In this document: positions 1 to 11,066 of the stretch, piece after piece | How the letters are laid out: the number at the start of each line of letters is the position of its first letter | How positions within the stretch are numbered: position 1 is the first letter of the stretch | Source: Rhynchonema sp. JSB1_4 | Lineage: Eukaryota > Nematoda > Chromadorea > Monhysterida > Xyalidae | NCBI GenBank assembly: GCA_030248065.1 | Contig: JASAMV010002339.1 | Location: forward strand, 1 to 64,000 | Direction: 5' to 3' | Length of the DNA: 64,000 nt | Notes under the pieces: model-generated | Told to the model about the DNA's origin: nothing | Seen by the model: the letters and a program-made list of their open reading frames with translations, nothing else | Databases searched by the model: none | Position numbers and translations under genes: made by a program

Positions 1-767
1 TCTGCCAATAAAACAATGAACACAAAATGCGGTGGCATATAACGGACTATAAGCTGTAAATTCAAAATTTTTGAGTCATCGATCAGCTGTTTGATAAAAG
101 AAACGAACGCCAAAGAAATGATTTGCAATATTAGCGCAAGGGATAGAACAAGGACAAACAACAATGTGAGCCAAATAGAATTGAAATACATAACAATAAT
201 GATGCAAATGAATAAAGTTGATTGCGAGTGAGATAAAGAACGCAACGATAAAAATCACCGAACGCCAAAAACCACAGCGCTGGCGTGGGAATAAAATTAT
301 GTGATGAATAGAAAGGCGCAGTACAAAGGATAACAAGACATACAAACAAGAGCTTACAAACAAACCATTTGATGGTTCTACAATATTAAAGATTCTGATC
401 GAAAATATTCCAAGTTAATCAGCAAATAAAGAAGGAAACCCGCAAAATAATATTCGATACCGGTGACACACAGACACGAATGAACGTACGCAACGAAAGG
501 ACAAACCCCACAAATCTGGGCAGCAACATTCAAACGCAACTTATTCATGCCGCGAACCATTGTTTTTCATTCAATTCGGTGTTTAAGATTACTGAAGTTA
601 CCACGAGGAACCTACTGTCATCCAGCGAATATATATCAAAGTGTAACAATAAAAACCAAAAATGTACTGAAAGTTCCATAAAGCTGCGACACCAGAACGT
701 TTAGTTCGTTAAAAAACACCAAACAAAAGACGGACACATTCTGATCTCGACAGCATCCTAACATCAG
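1..767. other. no gene recognised
   Basis: A/T-rich flank downstream of the F-box gene's stop codon. The short open frames here have no recognisable motif, composition or splice pattern. Part of it is presumably the 3' UTR of the minus-strand F-box gene. Its left end could belong to a gene outside the window. Confidence 0.5.
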
Positions 768-3607
768 TTACTCATTATTCTCAACAGCCGGTATTGGGTT
801 TGTCTTAGGCGGCAGCTGGCAGTAGATGGGCATGGTCACTCGATAGCAATCCTCATGTTCGCGTACCACGTCCACACAACATTTGGCACGCGACATCAAC
901 TGACGCAGACGGTAGCGATGCGAGCCAACGAATGATATCGTTAGAATGTCGTTCCTGGAACGAGTGATGCAAAAAAGGTGACAACGATTCGTGTTACATC
1001 ATGGTCAGCTTCAAACACGGCGATCGGTCGGGTCCGAGCCGCTGGTGTCTTGGTCATGTGACTTTTTGCATAGCGATATGTTTTCGCGATTCACTCAACT
1101 TTCACCAACGTAAAGAATGTACTTATACAACACAGATAAACAAGTTTTACACCGGTCGAAGTTAGTGACATATACACTATCGACACATCGCCGCCGAATG
1201 ATTACTACGCTTGATAACCGATCGATAGTTGAGTCGACTGAGGAAGCAAATCTAAACACAGTCAAACAACAATGTGCACGCACATTCTGACGTGTTCAGG
1301 CACGGGCGGTGGATTGTGCCATCGATCCTGTGTCCAATGCAGGAACGTGTGTGTGTCGCGAATCAGACCACCCAAATCGACATAATCACAGTCGACCAGC
1401 TCGATCGAACGGATACGTTGACAGTACTGCAATCAAACAATCAATCGAACTGCAAGTGTAATAACTCTGTGTGTGAGTGACCTCAATAATGGTGAAATTT
1501 ATGAACGATAATTTGATCTCCCATTGATCTTGCAATAACCACAAGTATGTGTGTAGCGAATAATCTGTATTGAACTAGACACTACAAAGAGACTAGACTG
1601 CACATTAGCTACTCCCAAAATAAGCAAACAAAACCACGAACCGTGTACAGCCATTCGAACATATCAACATTGATGAGGGGTGGCGATGGATAGGATTCAC
1701 GAGCGCGGAAGATCAACGAGAAATGATAGAGATTAGGGCAGGCAGCGAACAGATCACAAAGCAGCAATGACGGTACGGCGGCGAACGCGACCACGGCCAG
1801 ACGGATGCTAAAACAAGTAATATCCATGCTCGAAAAATTCATGTAAAAATTAAATTAAACTGGAAATAATAGTGACCTGAGCAAACGACGACCGACGCCG
1901 CTGGTAGCGAGCAGATAGGGCAGATCAGCGGGCAGTTCGCAGGCCCAAAGACAGAGGTCTTGCAGGTGATGGAAACAGGCGAGCGCTCGCAACGCGGTGC
2001 CACCGAACCTGAACGATGGACACAGGGTTATGAACATTGTGTGACCATCAATGACACAACAAGCACCAAATCTCACCAGAGGTTGTTGTCCAATAAATAC
2101 GATATGCGCAGATTCAGCCGACGCACACGTTTCTCGTGTCCGATCCGTTGCAGTAGCTCAAATATGTGCTGCTCGTCAACCTGAAGTTATGAAATAAAAA
2201 TAAAATTTTTTTTCGGAAATTGTCGAACGTATCCCCCAAGACCAACCTGATGGTCGGTATCGAGTGACACCTCCAATTCTTCAAGTTGCGGATAGACGTC
2301 GACCAAATAAGTGAAGAAATCGGTGAGATATTGCGACGACACGTAGCGGCCTTGCGCCACCGGCACGTTCGGCAACTGGAATAACACTGATGTTCTTATG
2401 TCCACTTATCATTTTAACAAAATTTTGAAGCAGTTTTCTATTGGGCAAACCTGCAAGAGCACGACCGAGTACATGCGCATGTGCGGACTGGGCGGGAACA
2501 ACGCGGACACGTTGGGCGGCATGACGAACGAATGCAGTTGGAACACACCCAGACGCGACATGTGACGCACGACAGCGCGTAGACCGTTGTAGATGCCGGC
2601 ACTCTGCAAGGCACATTGATTGACAGCTGTGCTTGGAGAAACTAAATCAATGCATACCTGTTCAGCGTGATAGGCGATCGTCAGGCTGTCCAATGGCGGC
2701 AACTGCACGCTGATACACTTGAGCAATTTATACATGGATTCGGATGAAACATCAGTGTACAGGCACAGGTCGCGAAGTCGTGTACAACGTTGAACGATGC
2801 TGTAGTGGACACAAAATGCTGATAGTGTACACTTCAGTTTCAGGTAGATTTTTTTGTGATGTGTGAGCAGGCGGGTCATGTCACCGGTGAAACAGAAAAC
2901 ACGGATAAACCGCTCCTCAGATGACCCTCCACAAAGTACCAACAAAAAACTGGATAAAAACGACATGCCTGCTCATCACATGGTCGCCGACAGCACCGTG
3001 AAGAAAGAAGAAGTTGATTTTGGTCAAGTATCGGCCACATTTGCGCAACATGCCGCACACGTGTTGATCGGTGATTTGTTTAATGCCGAACTCCTTTTGT
3101 GCAAACTCGGGAATGTTCAGGTCGGTGGTGGTAAACCAACTGGTGCGTAGCAGATGATGCCACACTTTGCACACACCTTCCAGTTTCACGCGGTCTCTGC
3201 AACAAGAATATTGGATGGTGAAATTTGTGTCGGCATTGTTGTTTTTCAAGATTCACCCGGACCAGAGCACTGTATGTGGCGCAATTTGCGCCCAGGATTT
3301 CGCATGGGAAAGATGCACAAATGCTGGATGAAAATCTCACGTAGAGCTAGATTGGCAATTTTCCAATGCAAATAAAAAATGCACCTAAAATGGTTCAAAA
3401 CACTTTGTGGATCACACTGAAACTAACTGAATAAAAAGGTACTTATCGTAACCTGGGCGTGAGATAGCGCAAGATCTTCTGCACAACGTGCAGCGGCAGA
3501 TTGGAAAATTCATATTTCTTTTGATTGACCACTTTCCGCATGCGTAGTCGGGCTGATTTGCGATACAACTGGACGAAATTGATGCCGGCGCGACGCAGTG
3601 CGATCAT
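768..3607 (-). CDS. F-box protein with LRR-like C-terminal region, 9 exons, 459 aa
   Basis: Probably the substrate-recognition subunit of an SCF ubiquitin ligase: the F-box would bind Skp1 and the repeats a target. Exons (transcript order): 3453-3607, 2997-3196, 2658-2818, 2451-2603, 2247-2375, 2077-2180, 1877-2008, 1649-1807, 768-954. All joins keep phase and end at a TAA. The F-box spans exons 1-2 at about residues 35-70; it starts FSNLPLHVVQKILRYL and continues DRVKLEGVCKVWHHLL across the intron, with the expected LP, L..IL.YL and C..W positions. Later exons carry irregular leucine repeats such as RLRDLCLY, LDSLTIAYHAE and LEELEVSLD. The Met at 3607 is the first in frame before the F-box. 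A MULE-like repeat lies about 160 bp upstream. F-box families expand quickly in nematodes, so no orthologue is proposed. The F-box is firm; the target is unknown. Confidence 0.85.
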
Positions 3608-3764
3608 GTTGAATGGACGGCGGGAGGTGGACGCTGCAACGAACGAACAACATGAAAATGGATTCGCTTCGCTGCTTTATCCATCCAAAGCGACAAACAC
3701 CAATCACGATCACCACCAAGTGCAATTTATTTGCACTCAGAGTTCAGAGACAGTGGTGTGGCTG

Positions 3765-4180
3765 AAACTTGCGGGCCGAAAAAAGCCGTTTTTTTTCGAG
3801 AAAAAAGATCGTTTTTTTCCGAGGCCCGGAAAACTACGTTTTTATTTTTCCGGAAATTTTTCCAAGTGGCAACTTTTGGAAAAAAAGGGTTTTTTTCAAA
3901 AATTTCCGAGATATTTTCAAGGGTTGCGAAAGGATGTTGTCAAAACCAAAGTAAATCGGTGCTAAACAGATCAAAATGAGCACTTTTTAATCTCCAAGTG
4001 CATTTTTAGCCAGTTTCAGGCCATTTCCCGACAAAATGTTCTCCAAAATAGGCGTTTTTGGACCATGGGTATCTTTAAGTACTGGAAAGTATTTGAAAAA
4101 AACGGTTTTTTTCGGAAAAAACGGTTTTTTTTCGGAAAAAACGGTTTTTCCAAAAATATATTTTGCGGAAAAATACGCAA
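3765..4180 (+). mobile_element. MULE-like MITE, copy 1 (older)
   Basis: About 85-90% similar by eye to the better-preserved copy at 30465-30862, same orientation. It starts CTTGCGGGCCGAAAAAAGCC and ends with GGAAAAATACGCAA. It has runs of T and A with a central inverted arrangement. No clear target duplication remains. It sits just upstream of the F-box start codon, so it may be in that gene's promoter or 5' UTR. A short fragment of the same family is near 12560-12620. Confidence 0.65.
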
Positions 4181-5686
4181 CAACGCATGTATAGTGTAGC
4201 TATCAATACCCAAGCGAGCGGCAACCTAGCTAGTGTAAGTGTACCCAGTGCTGTGGCTACTTCTGAGGGGGATACTGTATCTTGTGGCCAAAATGAGGGA
4301 GAGATACCGGGGTGCTGTACCCTACCCAGAATTCATCTATCCATCCAAAACCATCTATCTATCTACTACTTTCGCGAGAATTCAATTTTTAAGTTTAAAA
4401 AGCGCATAAACCAAATTTTTGCACTTGCAGTCGATTTTAATCCAATTTTTGGCTATTTTGTACCAAAAAGGGTACTTTTGGGGTAAATTGTCACAATTCC
4501 AAATCTTGCCTCTCACAAGCAATTTTACACCTTTTTAAAGCAAGCATCGGAGTTTTTCGACCTTATATCAGAGGTGTCAATCGGGCCGGGAAATACGACA
4601 TCGCCGAAAATATTGAAAAAATCGTGGTTTTTCATAAAAACCCCGGTTTTTCGTAAGGATTTGGCAGTGGAATAAACCTTATTTGCAATATTTTTTAGTT
4701 TGGAGCGGTCAATTTTGTGTCAAAACCTTGCTTCTCAGAAGAAACAAAGGTCATTAGAAAAAAATTGGTAAAAATGGTTGAGTATATGATGACGTAAAGC
4801 CTTTTATGGAAGATCTGCACCTAAAAACACTCAATAATGACCAGTAACACCCTGACAGAACTCCATTTTAGGGGTATTTTTTGGAACATTTTTTGAGATT
4901 TTGGGCAGCGAAAAAATACAGCCCCCCAAAAATAGAGCCCCCCAAAATACAGCCCCCTAAAAGGGGTTAGTGAAAAAATACAGCCCCCCTTGTATTTTAG
5001 GTTTTGCGGTAAACTGCTCCAAATCTCCAAGTTACCTCGTTCTGGACCTCTGGATCTGGATGGCACTTCGGCATTGACGAACCTCAAGAACGTTGTAAAA
5101 TAAGGGTCAAAAACGTCATTTTTTAGCAAAAATAGGAGAAATTTTTGCCCGTTTTTTTCACGGAAATTTATTTTCGGTCCAAAAAAACGGACCCGGTTTT
5201 TCCGTTTTTTTTTCACGAAAAAAAACCGGTTATTATCCATCCGCAACTATAGTCAGCGCAGCGCGAAAAAACTCCCACATCCCTTTACCAGTGGACATGC
5301 AAGAATGTTGCTTGGACGCCCGACATGTTGACGAAGTTCGTGTCCGCCTACCGCCCATTGGTTTGGCTCGTTGCCGAATTCGTTTTGTCCGCATTCGGCG
5401 CATCACTGTGCGACTTCGCAAATGCAGCATTTCGCCTTTTCGAAGTCGCGCCATTGTCGCTTCTTCGCGGTTGCAATTGAACGACCTGTGTGTGTTGTGT
5501 TGCAGTTAGTTGCAATTCGCAGAAACAGGATGAAACAAATTGCCCCTGCCAGAGGTCGCCGCAATTGGGCCGGGTTTGGCCGGCCGGCTGGGCCCGATCC
5601 GATCCCCCAAATCTTCGACCCGACCGCGACCCAGCCCGAGTTGGCCAAAGTTCGAATCGACCCGAAATTTTTGGGTCAGTCAGATT
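4181..5686. repeat. degenerate repeat mosaic, no gene
   Basis: Contains a GGTGTAGCTA-type hAT end near 4192, an orphan terminus CAGAGGTGTCAATCGGGCC at 4569, C-tract repeats (CAGCCCCCC / AGAGCCCCCC) at 4918-4990, T-rich decayed MULE-like sequence to 5240, and an orphan hAT-A terminus CAGAGGTCGCCGCAAT at 5550. No coding exon recognised. Confidence 0.5.
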
Positions 5687-6048
5687 CAGTGTAATTCCTG
5701 GGGGAGAGGGGGTCCCCTCCCCTAATAGACTAGTACACTAACCGCCGCGCCAGGTACACTAACCGCCTCAATTTTTGCCTAAAATCGGCATTTTTAGGCC
5801 TAAAATGGTCATTTTTAGGCCTAAAATGGGTGATTTTCAGGTCAATGATGTCAAAAGTCGCCAAAATATCCTTTTTATGGAGAATTTTTCCAAAAAAGGG
5901 CAAAACTCGGTCAAATATTCTACCTCAAAAAGTGACTTTTTCCTGGATTTGGGTCTTCCCCCCTTCCCCCCCAGGGAGGTACACTGACCGCCGCACGGAA
6001 AAAAGGTGCAGGTACACTAACCGCCGCGCCGGACCAGGAACTACACTG
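5687..6048. mobile_element. non-autonomous hAT-like element, family D copy 1
   Basis: 362 bp. Begins CAGTGTAATTCCTGGGG and ends CCAGGAACTACACTG, flanked by an exact 8-bp duplication GTCAGATT (5679-5686 and 6049-6056). The 8-bp duplication plus CAG...CTG termini is the hAT signature. The interior is C/G-tract rich (ACACTAACCGCCGCGCC repeats) and has no transposase frame. Confidence 0.85.
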
Positions 6049-6056
6049 GTCAGATT

Positions 6057-6986
6057 CAGAGGTGGGAATCGGGCCGGACCAGTGTAGTTCCTGGGGGGGA
6101 GGGGGTCCCCCCTCGGGTACGCTATCTCCCCCTCGGGTGGTGCACTATCCCCCTATCTCCCCCTCCGGGTACACTATCTCCCCCAATTTTTACCTAAAAT
6201 GGCCATTTTTAGGCCTAAAATGGGCATTTTTAGGCCTAAAATGTGTGATTTTCAGGTCAATGTTCTCAAAAGTCGCCAAAATACCCTTTTTATGAAGAAT
6301 TTTTTCCAAAAAGGGGCAAAAATAGGTCAAATTTTCTACCTCAAAAAGTGACTTTTTCCCGAATTTGGGTCTTCCCCCCCCTTCCAGTGTAGTACTTGGT
6401 CAGGGTGTTGACGATAGATAGATTGGGTGGGACCCGAAATGTGTTGACGATAGATAGATGACCCAAGTCCGAAATCTGGGGGGGGGGGTCGACCCAAACT
6501 TGTTGACGATAGATAGATGGTGGGGGGGGGGTCGCCAAAAATCAAGGTAGAATATAGTGTACTAAGTAGGTAATAATGTGTAAATATTAATGAAAATGTA
6601 CTAAGATGTACTAAATCCGCGCGTAGCGCGCGATTTTTTTGCCTATTTGGGACAAAAAATACCGATTTTGAGCCATTTTGAGGCAAAAATACCCATTTTG
6701 GGGTCGAAATGTGTTGACGATAGATAGATTGTTCCCAGAATTTGTTGACGATAGATAGATTTGCCCATAGGTGTTGACGATAGATAGATGAAATCAAAAA
6801 GTGTTGACGATAGATAGATGAATTTGGGGGGGGGCCGCCCCCCCCCAAGTACTACCCTGCCCCCTTCCCCCTCGGGGGTACACTATCTCCCCCTCCGAAA
6901 AAAAACGGAGGGTCCGCTATCTCCCCCTCCGGACCAGGAACTACACTGGGCCGGACCGAGGTAACCCGGCCCGATTCCCACCTCTG
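6057..6986. mobile_element. non-autonomous hAT-like element, family B
   Basis: 930 bp. Starts CAGAGGTGGGAATCGGGCCG and ends GGCCCGATTCCCACCTCTG. Flanks are GTCAGATT (6049-6056) and GTCAGATC (6987-6994), 7 of 8 matching. It contains seven dispersed copies of TGTTGACGATAGATAGAT (6405-6825), several read on the opposite strand as a TATC-rich microsatellite, plus CACTATCTCCCCCT repeats. No transposase frame. An orphan right end of this family lies near 10889-10905. Confidence 0.8.
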
Positions 6987-6993
6987 GTCAGAT

Positions 6994-8206
6994 CAGTGTA
7001 GTTCCTGGTCCGGAGGGGGAACACGCGTGACCACCTGGGGGGAAGGGGGAGGGACCCGGAAGGGGGGGAGGACCCAAATTTGGAGTAAAGTCATTTTTGA
7101 GGTCGAAAATTTGGCTCATTTTTGCCCCTTTTAGGAAAAAATCTCAACAAGAAGGGTATTTTAGCGATTTTTGACGACATGACCTGAAAATCGCTCATTT
7201 TATGCCTAAAAATCAGAGGTCGCAATCGGGCCGGCCCGAGCTCGGGCCGGGCCGGGCCGGGCCGCGATTTTGGGCTTTTGGCTCGGGCCGGGCCGGGCCG
7301 GGCCGGGCCGGGCACCCCGGCCCGAAGCTTCTGAAGTGACTTATTTTACTGAAAAAGTAGGGATTTTTTTGTCAAAAATACTAAAATTTCTGACGGATTC
7401 GGCAAGTAAGTGATCAGTATTGTCCAGTGGTGTAGCTACCCAGGCGGGGCGGCAACCTACTGTACCACCAAAAATGTGGGGTGCAGGGGTGGCAAAGGCA
7501 ACCTAACCTACCCAGTGCTGAACCTACCTCCTACTGTACCGGCCGAGCTAGGGGGTGGGGGCGGATAAAAATTTTTAGGTCTACATATTGATGAAAATGC
7601 GCTCTAAAACGCTCATTTCGGGCGTAGCGCGCGATTTTTCGCCTGTTTGGAGTGAAAAATGCCGATTTTATGCCATTTTGAGCCAAAGATCGCAACTTAC
7701 TGTACCAGCCGCCGGGCGGCGACCTACCTACTGTTATGTACCAAGATGGAGCGTCAACCTACCTACCTACTGTACCGTACCTAGGCGGACCCCCAGCCCC
7801 CACCCCCTGCAACACCGTTGTTTTCAACCAAAAAAATAGGTTCAAGAAAATCGCAAAAATTATGACAAAAATTGGGTTAAAATCTGAGCCAAAAATTCGG
7901 GCCGGGCCGGGCCGGGCCGGAGATTTGGGGGTACGGGCCGGGCCGGGCCGGAGATTTGGGGGTACGGGTCGGGCCGGGCCGGGCCGGGCCGGAGATTTGG
8001 GGGCGCGGGCCGGGCCGGGCCGGCCAAACCCGGCCCGATTGCGACCTCTGCTAAAAATGCCTATTTTAGGCCAAAATTTGCCTATTTTAGGTAAAAATTG
8101 GGGGAACAGACGTACCCGGAGGGGGAACAATGGGGCAGGCGTACCATGGAGGGGGAACAGACGTACCCGAGGGGGACCCCCCTCCCCCAGGACAGGAACT
8201 ACACTG
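6994..8206. mobile_element. hAT-like element, family D copy 2, carrying a nested hAT-A
   Basis: 1.2 kb. Begins CAGTGTAGTTCCTGGTCCGG and ends CAGGAACTACACTG, flanked by exact duplication GGTCAGAT (6986-6993 and 8207-8214). Its body is interrupted by the complete hAT-A element 7214-8050. Without that insert it would be about 370 bp, close to copy 1 (362 bp). Confidence 0.8.
7214..8050. mobile_element. hAT-like element, family A, nested
   Basis: 837 bp. Starts CAGAGGTCGCAATCGGGCCG and ends CGATTGCGACCTCTG, flanked by exact 8-bp duplication CTAAAAAT (7206-7213, 8051-8058). Both ends carry tandem GGGCC tracts; the right end has repeats of GAGATTTGGGGGTACGGGCC. A family C-type segment (about 7427-7820, beginning CAGTGGTGTAGCTACC) interrupts it compared with the related copy at 34.45-34.73 kb. 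No transposase frame. Confidence 0.88.
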
Positions 8207-8214
8207 GGTCAGAT

Positions 8215-8566
8215 TCAGATTCAATTCAACAAAAATTTCACGACCCGTTACAAATTTCGTTTTCTTTCCTGCATCGGAGCGGAGGAAGCAATTTTTGGGT
8301 GTTACGAACCGTGTGTGGACACTTGTTGATGATTGCCATAAAGGCCATTTATATTTGTGGCATTTATAGCATTTTTGGCATAAATGGCACTTTTGGCATT
8401 ACAGTCAACAATTGGTATAAACAACGCTGCGCATAACACAGTTGTTGACTGTGTTGATAAAAATGCCATTTATACCAAAAATACATAGTTGGTTGATAAT
8501 ACACGGTTGCCAACAAGTGAACAATGATAGATGGACTATGCACTATGGTATGACAATAGTGAATAG
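8215..8566. repeat. foldback repeat related to 9580-9795
   Basis: Carries repeated GGCATTTATA / AAATGCCATTTATA blocks and CACTTGTTGATG ... CCAACAAGTGA ends, plus GTCAACAATTGGTATAAAC and an inverted partner CAGTTGTTGACTG. It shares these words with the foldback element downstream of the USP remnant, so the remnant lies between two members of one family. Confidence 0.5.
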
Positions 8567-9240
8567 TATACTTACCACCTGGCGTCCAATCGTTACAAGA
8601 AGCAACAGATGACCGAGATCAAACGACTGGTGGCTGATCTGATGAAAGACGGCACGAATCGACAGCGAGTAAGTGATACGATCAGTTTGACTATGGCTAG
8701 CGTAGAGAACTTCAATCAATGCTAGCATTAATTCTGCATTGAGATTCCAACCCGTAAGCCAGTATCAAATTCAATGATCAGATCAATATGTATGAGCAGA
8801 CTGCCGCGATCTCCTGGCCACCATGTTTGGGCGTACAGTGAACCCTCGCTATCGTGACCTAATAGGGTTAACCCGAAGTCAAGTTTACACCAACAAAGAA
8901 CAAACCAAAAATTGTCTGGTGAATTCAGGGAGAATGTTGCAGGACGCACACGAGTTCCTGACCTATTTGCTCAACCAATTGCACGAAGAGGGTGTGGTGC
9001 GACTGGATGATTTGTTTGAGCAGCGCCTACGCAGCTACACCGTGTGTCATGCGTGTAACGCACGTTTGGCTTTGCCCGATGCCAGAGAAGACACCGAGTT
9101 GACCCACATTCTGCAAGCAAGTGGTGTGAAGAATGACGACACGCTCATCGAAGCCACCAAGCACAGTCTGTTCTACGACGGACCAGTGGTGCCCGCTGAC
9201 GGCAGCTGTATCATGTGCCGTCACAAGACACTGAGCCATG
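8567..9240 (+). pseudogene. USP-type deubiquitinase remnant (two exon pieces)
   Basis: Piece 1, 8567-8668 (34 codons), ends at a good donor GTAAGTG and reads TEIKRLVADLMKDGTNRQR. Piece 2, about 8943-9240, begins after TTGCAG and reads DAHEFLTYLLNQLHEE, the standard USP segment after the catalytic Cys box. CHAC and CIMC follow, the two Cys pairs of the USP zinc ribbon. The Cys box and the C-terminal His box are absent, and I found no further exon before 11 kb. The frame runs into repeat sequence (GCTACTAAATTT blocks) at about 9245. An open stretch at 8823-8942 may be another exon, but its junctions are unclear. It looks like a gene truncated by transposon insertion; one whose missing exons lie beyond large repeats is possible. 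The QLHEE segment slightly recalls USP35/38, but I would not assign a subfamily. Confidence 0.6.
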
Positions 9241-10012
9241 GATTTTTTAACCAAATTTGGCAGCTTTTTAGCTACTAAATTTTCTGAACAGCTAGTAAAT
9301 TTTTAAATTTAGTAGCCTAAAAGCTACTAAATTTTGTATTTTGGCCAAAAAAGCTAGTAAATTGAGCTATTGTGCATCAAATTCTGTGCCCAACCTTTGT
9401 TTCTGTTCGATAAAATTCTTAGTTTTCCGTATTTCTTTTCTCAGCAGACAGACAAAAAGTGCACTTCCTATTGCACATTTGCTCGCATCAAAACGCATGG
9501 AAACACAACGACGATCCAACGATCTTTATCCCAAGTCACACATTATCGCCAAACCATAATTCAGCTGTTTTCAACAAGTGTCCTTTGCACATCCATGGTT
9601 TATATTGAAAAATACCACTTGTTGACTGTAATGCCCAAAATGCCATTTATTCTTATGCACTATCAACAAGTGTCCTATACGCAGCGTAGTTTACACCACT
9701 TGTTGATAGCGTATTAGCTTGGCTATGTGTTTTATTCTTAACCACAGTCAACAAGTGGTATAAACACCGCTGCGTATAGGACACTTGTTGATTGGTCAAC
9801 AACTGTCTGGCTAAATTGGTCCTTCGACACACGGCAAAAAATGGGAAAGTGCATAGCGGGCTGTGTTGGGCTTCCTCCACGTGTAATAAAAAGAGAGCGA
9901 GCTTTGCGTGTCAAAACGTCAAATCATCAAGAGGAGTTAAAAATCTTTGGAAAATCATCCACGCCTATAAAAGGCAGAAAACGGCGTTTTGAGGCCAGCC
10001 GCTTCAGATTAC
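9241..10012. repeat. repeat-rich spacer with foldback MITE
   Basis: 9245-9365 has alternating AGCTACTAAATTT and AATTTAGTAGC blocks. 9664-9791 is a foldback: CAACAAGTGTCCTATACGCA on the left and TGCGTATAGGACACTTGTTG on the right, with a CACTTGTTGATAG / GTCAACAAGTGG pair inside. No coding exon recognised. Confidence 0.55.
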
Positions 10013-10115
10013 GTTTAAGCCCAAGCCCAAGAAGCCTAGGCGCAGGCCTAAGCATAAGCCTAAGCCTAGGCCTAAGCCTAAGCCAAAGCCTAAGCCCAAG
10101 CCTAAGGCTAAGCTC
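10013..10115. repeat. degenerate interstitial telomere-like repeat (CCTAAG/TTAGGC)
   Basis: About 100 bp of imperfect hexamers, mostly CCTAAG with variants CCCAAG, CCAAAG, CCTAGG and CATAAG; the other strand reads TTAGGC-like. TTAGGC is the nematode telomere unit known from Caenorhabditis and Ascaris. The tract is interstitial and decayed, so it is no chromosome end. It is consistent with, but does not prove, nematode origin. Confidence 0.6.
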
Positions 10116-10254
10116 AAGAAAACAAACAAAAAATGATGGCTATGTTTTGACATCCCAACCCCGATTTCACTGTTATAAACACTATTTCTCATTATTTTGT
10201 GCATGTATAAATTAGTCTTAACCAAAAAAAGCCAAAAAAAAACAAAAAATTCAC

Positions 10255-10327
10255 CGGCGCCGGCGGGACTCGAACCAGCGGTCCCGCAGGCACGAGTCCA
10301 ACGCCTTCACCGCTGAGCTAGCGAACC
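10255..10327 (-). tRNA. tRNA-like gene or tRNA pseudogene with intact Pol III promoter
   Basis: On the minus strand, TAGCTCAGCGG matches a perfect A box at tRNA positions 8-18 and GGTTCGAGTCC a perfect B box at 52-62, with normal spacing. A run of T (TTTTTT, then a longer run) follows within about 6 nt of the 3' end, as expected for a Pol III terminator. The T arm pairs with one mismatch. The acceptor stem has three mismatches, and the anticodon stem (TTGGA opposite CTGCG) does not pair; the nominal anticodon would be CGT. It is therefore either a decayed tRNA, a tRNA-derived SINE head, or a non-translational tRNA-like RNA. Confidence 0.5.
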
Positions 10328-11066
10328 GACACACACTTCCGTCTAGCCGCTGCTACTTATATCCAGCGCTGCTGCTGTCTAATACACACACGTGTATTAA
10401 TTAATGCACACACAGCCAGCTGCGTGTAACGGTTAAACCTGATGATCAAGGGACCTGGATGATTTTCCAAAGATTTTTATCTCCTAATCAAATAACCAAG
10501 ATCAAATAGGTACACCACTGTATAGGGGATGTTACTTAGGGGGGCTCTATTCCGGGGGGGGGGGGCTCTATTAATTAATTCACTGACTCCTTTTTGGGGG
10601 GCTCTATTCCGGGGGGCCTGTATAGGTTTTTTTACGGTATACTTTTGTTTAAGAACCGTTTCTTTTTGGCGAAAAAACGGAGGGGTGCCTGTCTTGTCTA
10701 TCTGACACCTTTTTCATTGAAAGCAATCATTTTTCCACCAAAAATGGGTTCAGAAAACTCGCAAAGATTATGACCAAGGTCGGGTAAAAATCTGATCCCA
10801 AAAATTCCGGCCGGGTCGGGCCGAGCCGGAGATTTGAGGGATCGGGTCGGGCCGGGCCGGCCAAACCCGGTCCGATTGCGAGCTCTGCCCGATTTCCACC
10901 TCTGTTTGGCGTTTCTTAAAGTTCTTGGGCGTTTAGTTATTGGTAATTGGATTGAGGAACACTGCTGTTCAACTGCCAACTTACCTGCTGAAGTATTCGA
11001 CAAAACACTGAGCCAGGGCCGACGGAGCGCTCGACCAAACGGAACGGAAGACTTCTGAAGGAGACT
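10328..11066. repeat. spacer with truncated hAT-A and hAT-B right ends
   Basis: 10530-10640 holds GGGGGGCTCTATTCCGGGGGG repeats, also seen near 63320-63550. 10700-10888 is the right part of a family A element ending GATTGCGAGCTCTG, directly abutting a family B end CCCGATTTCCACCTCTG. 10906-11066 may contain BAG6 promoter or 5' UTR sequence. Confidence 0.5.

Noticed and set aside
2409..2966. 185-codon continuous frame as a single exon of the F-box gene
   Set aside because: It contains introns (GTATGC and TTGCAG signals at 2604-2657 and TATCAG at 2819-2824); homology fits only the spliced version.
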